DNA of 64,000 nucleotides from Mycobacterium sp. (lineage in GTDB: Bacteria; Actinomycetota; Actinomycetes; Mycobacteriales; Mycobacteriaceae), in NCBI GenBank assembly GCA_021732005.1, contig JAKFVT010000059.1:310001-374000 (forward strand), given 5' to 3'. The translations under genes were made by a program, and so were the position numbers. Below are positions 56,628 through 64,000 of the stretch, in pieces. Below the pieces are notes generated by a model that saw only the letters and a program-made list of their open reading frames with translations, did not search any database and was not told the origin of the DNA. How positions within the stretch are numbered: position 1 is the stretch's first letter; the number at the start of each line of letters is the position of its first letter.

Positions 56628-57724
56628 GCCAGTACCGCGACGCCGTGCGCTCTGCGCGCAGCGTCGTCGTCAAGATCGGCACCACGGCACTGACCACGAA
56701 ATCCGGGTTGTTCGACGCCGGCCGGCTGGCGAAGCTGGTCGAGGCGATCGAGGCGCGGATGAAGGCCGGCTCCGACGTCGTGATCGTGTCCTCGGGTGCG
56801 ATCGCCGCCGGGATCGAGCCGCTCGGGCTGAACCGGCGCCCCAACGATCTGGCGACCAAGCAGGCCGCCGCCAGTGTCGGGCAGGTCGCGTTGGTCAACG
56901 CGTGGAGTGCGGCCTTCGCCCGCTACGACCGCACCGTCGGCCAGGTGCTGCTTACCGCACACGACATCTCGATGCGGGTGCAGCACACGAACGCTCAGCG
57001 CACACTGAACCGGCTGCGTTCACTGCACGCGGTGGCGATCGTCAACGAGAACGACACGGTGGCCACCAACGAGATTCGCTTCGGTGACAACGATCGGCTC
57101 TCGGCGCTGGTAGCCCACCTCGTGGGCGCCGACGCGCTGATCCTGTTGTCCGATATCGACGGGCTCTATGACGCTGACCCGCGCAAGTCGGACGCCCGCT
57201 TCATCCCGGAAGTGACCGGGCCCGACGACCTCGGCGGGGTGGTGGCCGGTGAGGGCAGTCGGCTGGGCACCGGCGGAATGCGCTCGAAGCTGTCCTCGGC
57301 GCTACTGGCCGCAGACGCCGGAGTTCCGGTGCTGCTGGCCGCGTCGGTCGACGCCGCCGAGGCCCTCACCGACGCGTCGGTGGGCACAGTGTTCGCGCCG
57401 CGGCCCGACCGGATGTCGGCGCGGCGATTCTGGGTTCGCTACGCCGCCGAAGCGTCGGGTGCACTGACGCTCGATCCCGGGGCGGTCCGCGCGGTGGTCA
57501 AGCAGCGCCGGTCACTGCTGGCTGCGGGCATCACCGGGGTATCGGGCCGGTTCTTCGGCGGCGACGTCGTCGAACTGCGTGACACCGACGGTGAGATGGT
57601 CGCCCGCGGGGTGGTGGCCTACGACGCCGGTGAACTGACGACCATGATCGGCCGCTCGACCTCGGACCTGCCCGCCGAAATGCGCCGTCCCGCAGTACAC
57701 GCCGACGATCTGGTGGCCGTCTAG
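56624..57724 (+). CDS. proB: Glutamate 5-kinase
   Basis: A 366-residue enzyme that phosphorylates glutamate, the first step of proline synthesis and the target of proline feedback. VVKIGTTALTTKSG is the amino-acid-kinase nucleotide loop, VNENDTVATNEIRFGDND the substrate and Mg block, and GTGGMRSKLSSALLAADAG is also typical. The last 80 residues form a PUA domain (GALTLDPGAVRAVVKQRRSL). The GTG start overlaps obg by 4 bases. Its stop overlaps the sirtuin stop on the other strand. Confidence 0.97.
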   Translation: MSQYRDAVRSARSVVVKIGTTALTTKSGLFDAGRLAKLVEAIEARMKAGSDVVIVSSGAIAAGIEPLGLNRRPNDLATKQAAASVGQVALVNAWSAAFARYDRTVGQVLLTAHDISMRVQHTNAQRTLNRLRSLHAVAIVNENDTVATNEIRFGDNDRLSALVAHLVGADALILLSDIDGLYDADPRKSDARFIPEVTGPDDLGGVVAGEGSRLGTGGMRSKLSSALLAADAGVPVLLAASVDAAEALTDASVGTVFAPRPDRMSARRFWVRYAAEASGALTLDPGAVRAVVKQRRSLLAAGITGVSGRFFGGDVVELRDTDGEMVARGVVAYDAGELTTMIGRSTSDLPAEMRRPAVHADDLVAV

Positions 57725-58557
57725 GTCGCGGAGGTCAGGCCGGACAGTTCGTCGGCCAGCAACGCCAGCATCGGCGAACAGCCGCTGTCCACTGTGACGG
57801 TGGCCAGCGCGTCACCGCGGGTGGCGCCGCGGTTGATGATCGCGATCGGCATGCCCAGCGCGGCGGCGTGCCGCACGAACCGGTAGCCGGAGAACACCGT
57901 CAGCGAGGACCCGACCACCAGCAGTGCATCGGATTCATCGACCAGTGAATATGCCTGGTACACAACATCTTTGTGCACACTCTCGCCGAAGTAGACGATG
58001 TCGGGCTTGAGCATCCCGCCGCACGACGGGCAGTCGATGAACCGGAACGACTCGGTGTCGGTGACCATGGCGTCCGCGTCGGGCGCGACGGCGATACCGC
58101 CGAGCCGCTCGGCGCGTTCGGCGAATCCCGGGTTGGCCGCCTCGAGTTCGTCGGCCAGCGCCGCGCGCGACATGGTGTACCCGCAGTCCAGACAGACCAC
58201 CTGCGCGTAGGTGCCGTGCAGGTTGATGACGTTGCGGCTGCCCGCCTTGGTGTGCAGCAGGTCGACGTTCTGAGTGATGATGCCGGTGACCACGCCGGCA
58301 CGTTCTAACTGGGCCAGCGCCCGGTGCCCGGCGTTGGGCATGGTCTGGGCCATGTGCCGCCAGCCCAGGTGATTGCGCGCCCAGTACCGCTGCCGGAACG
58401 CCTGACTCGAGGTGAACTGGCGAATCGTCATCGGATTGGCCGGCGGCGAATCCGGGCCGCGATAGTCGGGAATGCCCGAGTCGGTGGAGATCCCGGCGCC
58501 GGTGAGCACGGCCACGCGCCGGCCCGCCAACAACGAGACCAGTTCGGGGCTGTCCAC
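57721..58557 (-). CDS. Sir2-family NAD-dependent protein deacetylase
   Basis: A 278-residue sirtuin. VLTGAGISTDSGIPDYRG is the NAD-binding motif, TQNVDLLHTKAGS and NLHGTY hold the catalytic Asn/Asp and His, and zinc is bound by CLDCG and CPSCGG. It removes acyl groups from lysines, for example on acetyl-CoA synthetase in actinobacteria. It is related to the SIRT4-like/class II bacterial branch. The gene converges exactly on proB (shared CTAG). Confidence 0.94.
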   Translation of the reverse strand: MDSPELVSLLAGRRVAVLTGAGISTDSGIPDYRGPDSPPANPMTIRQFTSSQAFRQRYWARNHLGWRHMAQTMPNAGHRALAQLERAGVVTGIITQNVDLLHTKAGSRNVINLHGTYAQVVCLDCGYTMSRAALADELEAANPGFAERAERLGGIAVAPDADAMVTDTESFRFIDCPSCGGMLKPDIVYFGESVHKDVVYQAYSLVDESDALLVVGSSLTVFSGYRFVRHAAALGMPIAIINRGATRGDALATVTVDSGCSPMLALLADELSGLTSAT

Positions 58558-58576
58558 GCCCTCCAGAGTAGGCGGG

Positions 58577-59152
58577 CTACCCGAAGTTGGTGAGCGGGCT
58601 CAATACGTCGTGAGCGAACTGCGTGATGTTCAGCGTCGGGTTGCCGTCCGGGTAGCTCACGGTGGCGAGCAGATTGGCGCCGGCATCGACAAAATCGCCG
58701 TCAGCGCGGCCCTGATGGGTCGACGACGTCACCAGAATGACGCCCGAAGTGCCGGCCTTCTTGGCCAGCGGCACCGAGAACTGCGCATTCTGCACCGTGC
58801 TGTTGGCCCGGTCCTCGACGATGATCCGGCTGTCGGGGAAGTTGAGCATCAGCAGCATGCGGCGCATCTGAGCGGCTTCGGTCACGCCGTTCTGGGGGTT
58901 ACCGCCGGTGACGATGATCGGGGAGTGCGGGTACATCTGAGCCACCGCGAGCCCGGTCAGCACCCGGCGCCGCAGGATCATCCGCATCGAGCCGTCCGGC
59001 AGCAGGCCGTAACCCAGAACGACGATCGCCGGATTGGAGAAGTCCTTGGCGGCTACCGGGTCAGCCTGGGCGGCAGCCGGCACGATCTCGCCGATCAGCG
59101 CGGCGACAACAAGGAGTACGGCGCCGCAGGCGGCTTTCCATCGACGTCGCAC
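58577..59152 (-). CDS. YdcF/ElyC-family (DUF218) exported protein
   Basis: A 191-residue protein with an N-terminal signal sequence or single membrane helix (AACGAVLLVVAALIGEIVPA, cleavage near AAAQA) and a DUF218 domain: AIVVLGYGLLPDGSM, PIIVTGGNPQNGVTEA and IILVTSSTHQGRA-type blocks. Family members act in envelope polysaccharide metabolism, but the reaction is unknown. The GTG at 59152 follows GGAGGAAGA. It lies 19 bases from the sirtuin start, so the two may be cotranscribed. Confidence 0.9.
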   Translation of the reverse strand: MRRRWKAACGAVLLVVAALIGEIVPAAAQADPVAAKDFSNPAIVVLGYGLLPDGSMRMILRRRVLTGLAVAQMYPHSPIIVTGGNPQNGVTEAAQMRRMLLMLNFPDSRIIVEDRANSTVQNAQFSVPLAKKAGTSGVILVTSSTHQGRADGDFVDAGANLLATVSYPDGNPTLNITQFAHDVLSPLTNFG

Positions 59153-59228
59153 TCTTCCTCCGACCCAGGTGAACTTGCTGCTTGCCTCATCGTGCGGGCG
59201 CGAACGGTCGTTACGGAAGCGTCAGGCT

Positions 59229-59480
59229 TCATAGCCGTTCCATAGCGCGGGCCATGGCGGCGTACTCCAGGAAGTCGTAGTGGGCGACAAGTCGACGATG
59301 GCTGACATGAGCCTCGTGAGCCGCCCGGTGCGCCGCGATCCAGCGCGAGACCATGCCCGCCTTGGTGTGCGCAGAGACGGTGGCAGCCGTCAGCATCTTC
59401 ACCTCGTGTTCGGTGATCAGCACGGTCGGCCTGGTGTCGACGACTCGCGGCGACGGTCGGGCAGGCATGTGTATAGACAT
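59229..59480 (-). CDS. 83-residue hypothetical protein
   Basis: A small basic, His/Ala-rich, probably helical protein of unknown function, beginning MSIHMPARPSP. The rest contains TEHEVKMLTAATVSAHTKAG and ALPEYAAMARAMERL-type helices. I start at the ATG at 59480 behind GGGGG; MPARP further in is an alternative. It lies 76 bases before the YdcF gene on the same strand. There is no signal peptide and I recognise no family. Confidence 0.6.
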   Translation of the reverse strand: MSIHMPARPSPRVVDTRPTVLITEHEVKMLTAATVSAHTKAGMVSRWIAAHRAAHEAHVSHRRLVAHYDFLEYAAMARAMERL

Positions 59481-59647
59481 TTCGATCCCCCGATCTGGTG
59501 GCCGGCGATATCCGACCGATGGCGCAAACCTACGACCGGGTCGCAGCATACGAGCGGGTAGAGAGCTACTCGAAATCTCGTGGATGCCAGGAAAGCTTTG
59601 AGCCAACCACACGAATAGTGTTGTGAATCAAGGTCGGTGATGCTGTC

Positions 59648-60127
59648 CTAGCTGGTCAGCGCTTGCGCCGACAACTCTTTGAGCATCGCGTTGGCCCAAC
59701 GCATTTGGCGCAGTGATTGGGGATGGCAGCGTTGCGCGAGATCGACCAGGTCCTCGTCCTTCGCGCCTTGGGCGCCCTGGGCGAGTAGCTCCCAGTCCAG
59801 GGAAACCCCGGCCGCCCGACGGTGCAGTCGGCGCAGATCTGCCAGCAACAGCAACGCAGGTTCCGGGCGGCGGCCCACCTTGTCGGACACCCACTCCTGG
59901 GCTGATTCCGTGACTGCCTTGGTCCGCGGGTGCGGTCGCAGTTGCACGTCGTAGTGCTGGGCGGCATCGGCGATCAGGGCGATGTGTTCTCGCGACCACA
60001 CCGACAAGTCCATCGCCGTGTGGTAGATGCCATGGTCGTTGTGGTGACGCGCGGCGATCGCGTCCAATGTGCGTGCGAGCTTCGTCTCTGAGCGGTGCAG
60101 TTGGCGCAATGCCCATCCGAGCTTCAT
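59648..60127 (-). CDS. His-rich helical protein coupled to a molybdoenzyme gene
   Basis: A 159-residue, almost entirely helical protein of unknown function. It has a dense set of possible metal ligands: His11, Glu14, His28, His29, His32, His36, Glu47, His48 and His58 in the first 60 residues, then a second helical half (ALLLLADLRRLHRR, WANAMLKELSAQ). A four-helix bundle related to ferritin-like or hemerythrin-like proteins is plausible, but not proven. The ATG overlaps the end of the molybdoenzyme gene by ATGA, so the proteins are made together. An in-frame upstream extension lies within that gene and is rejected. It could be a subunit or electron partner of the enzyme. Confidence 0.8.
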   Translation of the reverse strand: MKLGWALRQLHRSETKLARTLDAIAARHHNDHGIYHTAMDLSVWSREHIALIADAAQHYDVQLRPHPRTKAVTESAQEWVSDKVGRRPEPALLLLADLRRLHRRAAGVSLDWELLAQGAQGAKDEDLVDLAQRCHPQSLRQMRWANAMLKELSAQALTS

Positions 60128-62574
60128 CGGCTGCCTCCTGCGGCGAGGACTTCTTCGGCTTCGGCCGGCTGCCCACCGACGGTGGCGGGCACGTCGGCGG
60201 CGACCGGTGCCGAGGCGGTCGTGGTGGGAGCGGGTGCCGCCGAGATCGCCTGGCGCACCTTGTGCACCTGCGCGGCCGCGGTCTTGAAGATCGGTTGCTT
60301 GGACACCGGATCCCAGTCGGTGATCGTCAGCTCGTTCGCGGCGCGGTGATGGCCGGTTGTCTCGGTGTCGCAGTCCCAGTAGCCGTAGTGGAAGGGCACG
60401 AACACCACCCCGGGGCGGATACCGCTGATCCGGCACGGCGCAGTGACCGATCCGCGGGCCGTGGTCACTTCGAGGAGATCGCCCTCCCTGATGCCCAGTC
60501 GTTCGCAGTCGGTCGCGGACATGCCGACCCACGGCTGCGGCGCGGCGTTCTGCAGTTGCCGTGCGCGACCGGTCTTGGTCCGGGTATGGAACTGATACAG
60601 CGTGCGGCCCGTGATCAGCACGAATGGCCGCTCCTCGGACGGAACCTCATGCGGCGGAACGTATTCGGCGGCCTTCAGGATGGCCTTGCCATCGGGGTTC
60701 ATCGCCTGGTACTCGGTGACCTCCAGCGGTGCCCCGGTGATCAGGTCGCGGCCGTAGGACTCGCAGTATGACGGCTTCGCCCAGAACTTTCCGTCGGCGT
60801 AGAGGCGCTCGGTGCCGTCGGGATTGTCGGCGTTGCAAGGCCATTGGATACCGCCGGACTCACGCAGCTTGGCATAGCTCAACCCGGTGTAATCGCAGGG
60901 CCGTCCCGCGCTGCACTGCTTCCACGCTTCGAACGCCGACTCGGCGTCGTGGAATGGTGGCAGCGGGTTGCCGTCCTTGTCGCGGAAGTCCATCAGCCGC
61001 GCGTAGTCCAGGAAGATCTCGAGGTCGGCACGCGCCTGGCCGGGCGGCTCGACCGCCTTCTCGGACAGATGCACGGTCCGGTCCGCGTTCGTGAACGTGC
61101 CGGTCTTCTCACCCCAGCCGGCGGCCGGGAGCACCACGTCGGCCAGTTCGGTGGTCTCGGTGGCGAACATGTCCTGCACGACGAGGAACAGTCGATCTTG
61201 GGCCAGGATGCTCCGAATGCGGGACAGCTCAGGCAGTGACACCGCCGGATTGGTGGCACTGACCCACAACATCCGCACGCTGCCCTGTTCGGCGAAACGG
61301 AACATCTGCATGGCATGCGTCGGCGGTGCATAGTGCGGAATCTGGTGCATCTCCAAATTCCACAGCTGTGTGAGTTCGCGGATATGAGCGTCGTTGGACC
61401 AGTTTCGGAACCCGGCCATGTCACCGTCGGCACCGCATTCCCGGGTGTTCTCCGCGGTGGGCTGACCGTTCATTTGGAGCACGCCACAGCCGGGCTTGCC
61501 CAACATGCCACGCAGGATGTGAATGTTGTTGACCTGCACCGCGGCTGCGGTGGCCTGGTTGGACTGGTAGAAACCCTGCAGCACCGTCGACAGCAACGCC
61601 TCGGCGCTGCCGATGATTCGGGCCGCCTCCCTGATGTCGTCGACGGGCACTCCGCAGATCTCCGCAGAGCGCTCAGGCGGGAAATCGGCCACCCGCTTGG
61701 TCAGCTCCTCGAAGCCCACCGCATGGTGGTCGACGTACGCCCGGTCGATCCACCCGTTGCGGACGATCTCATGGAGCAGGCCGTTCATCAACGCGACGTT
61801 GGTGCCCGGCAGCGGCGCCAGGTGCACGGTGGCGTGCCGAGCGACCGGGGTCAGGCGCGGGTCCACGCAGATCAGCTTCGGCGGGTCTGCACCTTCCAGA
61901 CGGTCGAGCATCCGCATCCAGAGCACGCTCTGGGTCTCGGCGACATTGTGCCCGTAGAGCGCGATGACGTCGGCGTGGTCGATGTCGGTGTACGAGCCGG
62001 GCTGCCCGTCGCAACCGAAGGATTCCTTCAGTGCCGCCGCGGCGGTCGCCGTGCACAGCCGGGTGTTGCCGTCGACGTGATTGGTACCGATCGCCCCGTG
62101 CGCGATCATTCCGAGCGTGTAGTACTCCTCCAGGAAGAGCTGCCCGGAGGTGTAAAAGCCGATCGCGCTGGGACCTTGCGCTTCGAGCAGGTACCGGCTG
62201 TGATCGACGATGCGTTGCATCGCTGTGTTCCAGTCTGTTTCGACAAGTTGCCCACCGACCCGGATCAGGGGAGTGGTGAGTCGGTCGGGCGACGCGTTGG
62301 CCTGCCAGCCGAAGAGATCTTTGGTGTCGACCCGACCGCGGTTGACCCGATCTCCGGGTCGGCCGCGAACCCCGACGATGCGACCGTCGCGGACGGCGAG
62401 ATCCAATCCGTCACCGTTCGAGTGCAGGACCGACGCGGTCGGCACCCATCGGTCTATCGAGTCCGCCGACACGTCATCGGCGAGATACTCGTCGGTTCGA
62501 GTGGGCCATTCTTCACCACGCCCGTACGGTGTGCGGGCACCCCACGGCTCGGCGATCCGGTCTCGACGCGTCAC
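60124..62574 (-). CDS. Molybdopterin oxidoreductase lacking the usual [4Fe-4S] Cys ligands
   Basis: An 816-residue DMSO-reductase-family protein resembling assimilatory nitrate reductase and formate dehydrogenase catalytic subunits (RTPYGRGEEWPTR start; NTRLCTATAAA, QPGSYTDIDHADVIALYGHN). The Mo-ligand Cys is probably Cys174. The N-terminal iron-sulfur site, normally Cys-x2-Cys-x3-Cys-x27-Cys, is present only as positions Ser48, His51, Asp55 and Asp83 with that exact spacing. The loss is therefore substitution, not deletion. No [2Fe-2S] domain follows, and the last 40 residues are Ala/Pro-rich and disordered. The start is a GTG without a strong ribosome site. Substrate and electron path are unknown. 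Confidence 0.9.
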   Translation of the reverse strand: MTRRDRIAEPWGARTPYGRGEEWPTRTDEYLADDVSADSIDRWVPTASVLHSNGDGLDLAVRDGRIVGVRGRPGDRVNRGRVDTKDLFGWQANASPDRLTTPLIRVGGQLVETDWNTAMQRIVDHSRYLLEAQGPSAIGFYTSGQLFLEEYYTLGMIAHGAIGTNHVDGNTRLCTATAAAALKESFGCDGQPGSYTDIDHADVIALYGHNVAETQSVLWMRMLDRLEGADPPKLICVDPRLTPVARHATVHLAPLPGTNVALMNGLLHEIVRNGWIDRAYVDHHAVGFEELTKRVADFPPERSAEICGVPVDDIREAARIIGSAEALLSTVLQGFYQSNQATAAAVQVNNIHILRGMLGKPGCGVLQMNGQPTAENTRECGADGDMAGFRNWSNDAHIRELTQLWNLEMHQIPHYAPPTHAMQMFRFAEQGSVRMLWVSATNPAVSLPELSRIRSILAQDRLFLVVQDMFATETTELADVVLPAAGWGEKTGTFTNADRTVHLSEKAVEPPGQARADLEIFLDYARLMDFRDKDGNPLPPFHDAESAFEAWKQCSAGRPCDYTGLSYAKLRESGGIQWPCNADNPDGTERLYADGKFWAKPSYCESYGRDLITGAPLEVTEYQAMNPDGKAILKAAEYVPPHEVPSEERPFVLITGRTLYQFHTRTKTGRARQLQNAAPQPWVGMSATDCERLGIREGDLLEVTTARGSVTAPCRISGIRPGVVFVPFHYGYWDCDTETTGHHRAANELTITDWDPVSKQPIFKTAAAQVHKVRQAISAAPAPTTTASAPVAADVPATVGGQPAEAEEVLAAGGSR

Positions 62575-62610
62575 CGTGGCCGACTACCCGCTTGACGTCC
62601 CGACAAACGC

Positions 62611-63150
62611 TCAGGGCAGGCACTTCGCCGCCGAGACGATCTCGGCGCTCATGTTGCGTTCCATCATCGCCAGCGCCGCCGCGCCGAGATCCGTATCGAT
62701 GTGCGCCACCGCGTCTTTGGGCACGGTCACCGAATAGTGGCGGACGTAGGCGTCCAGCGCGCTGTACAGGATGCACTGTTCGGTGACCTGCCCGGTGAGG
62801 ATCACCTTGTCGACCTCGAGCCGGGTCAGCAGATAGTCCAGCGGGGTGGCGTAGAACGCGCTGTGGCGCACCTTCGTCATGATCCGGGCGCCCTCGTGCG
62901 GGGCGATGGGGTGGACGAGCTCTGGCCGCGCCCCGTCCAGGGCACCTCGAACGATGTCGCTGGGCTGCGCGGTGAAATCGCCATAGTTGTCATTGACGTA
63001 GATCAGCTCGACGTCGTCGCGGTCCATGGCCTCGTTGATCAGTTCGGCCAGGGGTCCGACAATGTCGGCAACGTTGCCGGCCAGTACGTCGGCGTCGGGA
63101 TGTTGGTAGGCGTTGAGCATGTCGACTACCAAGAGCGCGGTGTTGGACAT
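62611..63150 (-). CDS. Isochorismatase-fold cysteine hydrolase
   Basis: A 179-residue cysteine hydrolase. ALLVVDMLNAYQ supplies the catalytic Asp, TKVRHSAFYATPLDYLL the Lys, and LTGQVTEQCILYSALDAYVR the nucleophilic Cys. The family includes nicotinamidase, ureidoacrylate hydrolase and isochorismatase; the exact substrate is unclear. It precedes the molybdoenzyme gene by 36 bases on the same strand and diverges from nadE. A role in NAD salvage (nicotinamidase-like) would fit that neighbour, but the sequence does not prove it. Confidence 0.9.
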   Translation of the reverse strand: MSNTALLVVDMLNAYQHPDADVLAGNVADIVGPLAELINEAMDRDDVELIYVNDNYGDFTAQPSDIVRGALDGARPELVHPIAPHEGARIMTKVRHSAFYATPLDYLLTRLEVDKVILTGQVTEQCILYSALDAYVRHYSVTVPKDAVAHIDTDLGAAALAMMERNMSAEIVSAAKCLP

Positions 63151-63248
63151 GTCCGGCGACTACCCGTTCGGGGCCGGACGACACGTCGGAGGCGGGCGAA
63201 CGGGTGGTTCCCGTTTCCGCCGCGGGAGTGACGGGCAACAATGGGGCC

Positions 63249-64000
63249 ATGGATTTCTACTCCGCCTACCGGCACGGGTTCGTGCGGCTCGCTGCCTGCA
63301 CACACCACACGGTGCTGGCAGACCCCGCCGCCAACGCTGAGTCGGTGCTGCGGATCGCGCGGGCCAACCACGACGACAGCGTCGCGGTGACGGTGTTCCC
63401 CGAGCTCACCTTGTCGGGCTACTCGATCGAGGACATCCTGCTGCAGGACTCGCTGCTCGACGCCGTTGAGGACGCCCTGCTCGACATCGTCGCGGCGTCG
63501 GCCGATCTGTTCGGCGTGCTCGTGGTCGGCGCGCCGCTGCGGTATCTGCATCGCATCTACAACACCGCGGTGGTCATCCACCGCGGGACGGTGCTCGGGG
63601 TGGTGCCGAAGTCCTATCTGCCGAACTACCGCGAGTTCTACGAACGCCGTCAGGTCGCGGCCGGTGACGACATGACGGGCACGATCCGTATCGGGGCCTC
63701 TGAGCGCTTGCGCGAGGAGCAGCGGGCCCCAATCGAAGTGCCGTTCGGCCCGGACCTGTTGTTCGCCGCCGACGACGTGTCCGGGCTGGTATTGCACGTC
63801 GAGATCTGCGAGGACATGTTCGTCCCGATTCCGCCGAGCGCCGAGGCCGCGCTTGCGGGTGCGACGGTGTTGGCGAACCTTTCCGGCAGTCCGATCACGA
63901 TCGGCCGGGCCGAGGACCGCAAGCTTCTGGCCCGTTCGGCATCGGGGCGCTGCCTGGCCGCCTACATCTACGCCGCGGCCGGGGAGGGGGAGTCCAGTAC
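63249..64000 (+). CDS. nadE: Glutamine-dependent NAD+ synthetase, N-terminal part
   Basis: The first 250 residues of NadE, which makes NAD from deamido-NAD using glutamine; about 430 residues lie beyond the window. The visible glutaminase (nitrilase-fold) domain has the triad Glu in VFPELTLSGYS, Lys in VPKSYLPNYREFYE and Cys in EICEDMFVPIPPS. YRHGFVRLAACTHHTVLADP is the typical mycobacterial start. The ATG at 63249 is used; a separate upstream ATG at 63241 is out of frame. It matches Rv2438c. Confidence 0.96.
   Translation, partial: MDFYSAYRHGFVRLAACTHHTVLADPAANAESVLRIARANHDDSVAVTVFPELTLSGYSIEDILLQDSLLDAVEDALLDIVAASADLFGVLVVGAPLRYLHRIYNTAVVIHRGTVLGVVPKSYLPNYREFYERRQVAAGDDMTGTIRIGASERLREEQRAPIEVPFGPDLLFAADDVSGLVLHVEICEDMFVPIPPSAEAALAGATVLANLSGSPITIGRAEDRKLLARSASGRCLAAYIYAAAGEGESS

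Overview
The window is high-GC DNA from a mycobacterium, most likely an environmental Mycolicibacterium-type species (inference). The right half keeps the M. tuberculosis gene order korA-korB-mobA-rpfE ... enoyl reductase-valS-folC-DUF4233-ndk-rne-rplU-rpmA-obg-proB ... nadE (Rv2455c to Rv2438c, from memory). GTG/TTG starts, ATGA overlaps, resuscitation-promoting factors and a Ddn-like deazaflavin enzyme also fit. No tRNA, rRNA, CRISPR array, insertion sequence or prophage was seen.

Layout. (1) 1-3075: the end of fdhD and an FdhF/YdeP-type molybdoenzyme. (2) 3112-7749: a secreted hypothetical protein, a type III glutamine synthetase with a strong terminator, an AhpD-like protein and a DsbA-like protein. 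(3) 7756-12341: a sulfide/persulfide detoxification locus. A rhodanese gene diverges from cstB, sulfide:quinone reductase, thioredoxin, a 50-residue Cys-rich protein and TauE. The promoter region has three CstR/CsoR-type palindromes and a possible leaderless 12-codon ORF overlapping cstB. (4) 12481-22491: a minus-strand myo-inositol operon (iolC, Cgl0159-like aldolase, iolB, iolD, iolE, iolG, iolH, then SDR and dienelactone hydrolase) diverging from a GntR regulator (IolR). (5) 22728-28687: an MFS pump coupled to a RibD-like reductase, a hydroxypyruvate-isomerase-like gene and a sugar ABC transporter. The transporter promoter carries the same 35-bp element as the iol promoter. (6) 28689-35342: a second cyclitol/sugar block with two more Gfo/Idh/MocA oxidoreductases, another IolE-like protein, a PhyH-type dioxygenase, a LacI regulator and a PfkB kinase. 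(7) 35606-41000: korAB, mobA and two tandem rpf genes. (8) 41024-57724: housekeeping genes including valS, folC, ndk, rne, rplU, rpmA, obg and proB. (9) 57721-64000: a sirtuin, a YdcF protein, small hypotheticals, a two-gene molybdoenzyme operon, an isochorismatase-fold hydrolase and the start of nadE.

How the genes work together. In the sulfide locus SQR oxidises H2S to persulfide, CstB oxidises persulfide to sulfite and thiosulfate, thioredoxin and rhodanese handle sulfane sulfur, and TauE probably exports the oxidised product. The iol genes take myo-inositol from the ABC transporter to central metabolism, but iolA is not in the window. KorAB is the ferredoxin-dependent 2-oxoglutarate oxidoreductase.

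The most unusual feature is the molybdopterin oxidoreductase at 60124-62574. It keeps the molybdenum-ligand Cys region, but all four expected [4Fe-4S] Cys positions are replaced (Ser48, His51, Asp55, Asp83) at the canonical spacing. It is translationally coupled to a His-rich helical protein of unknown function.
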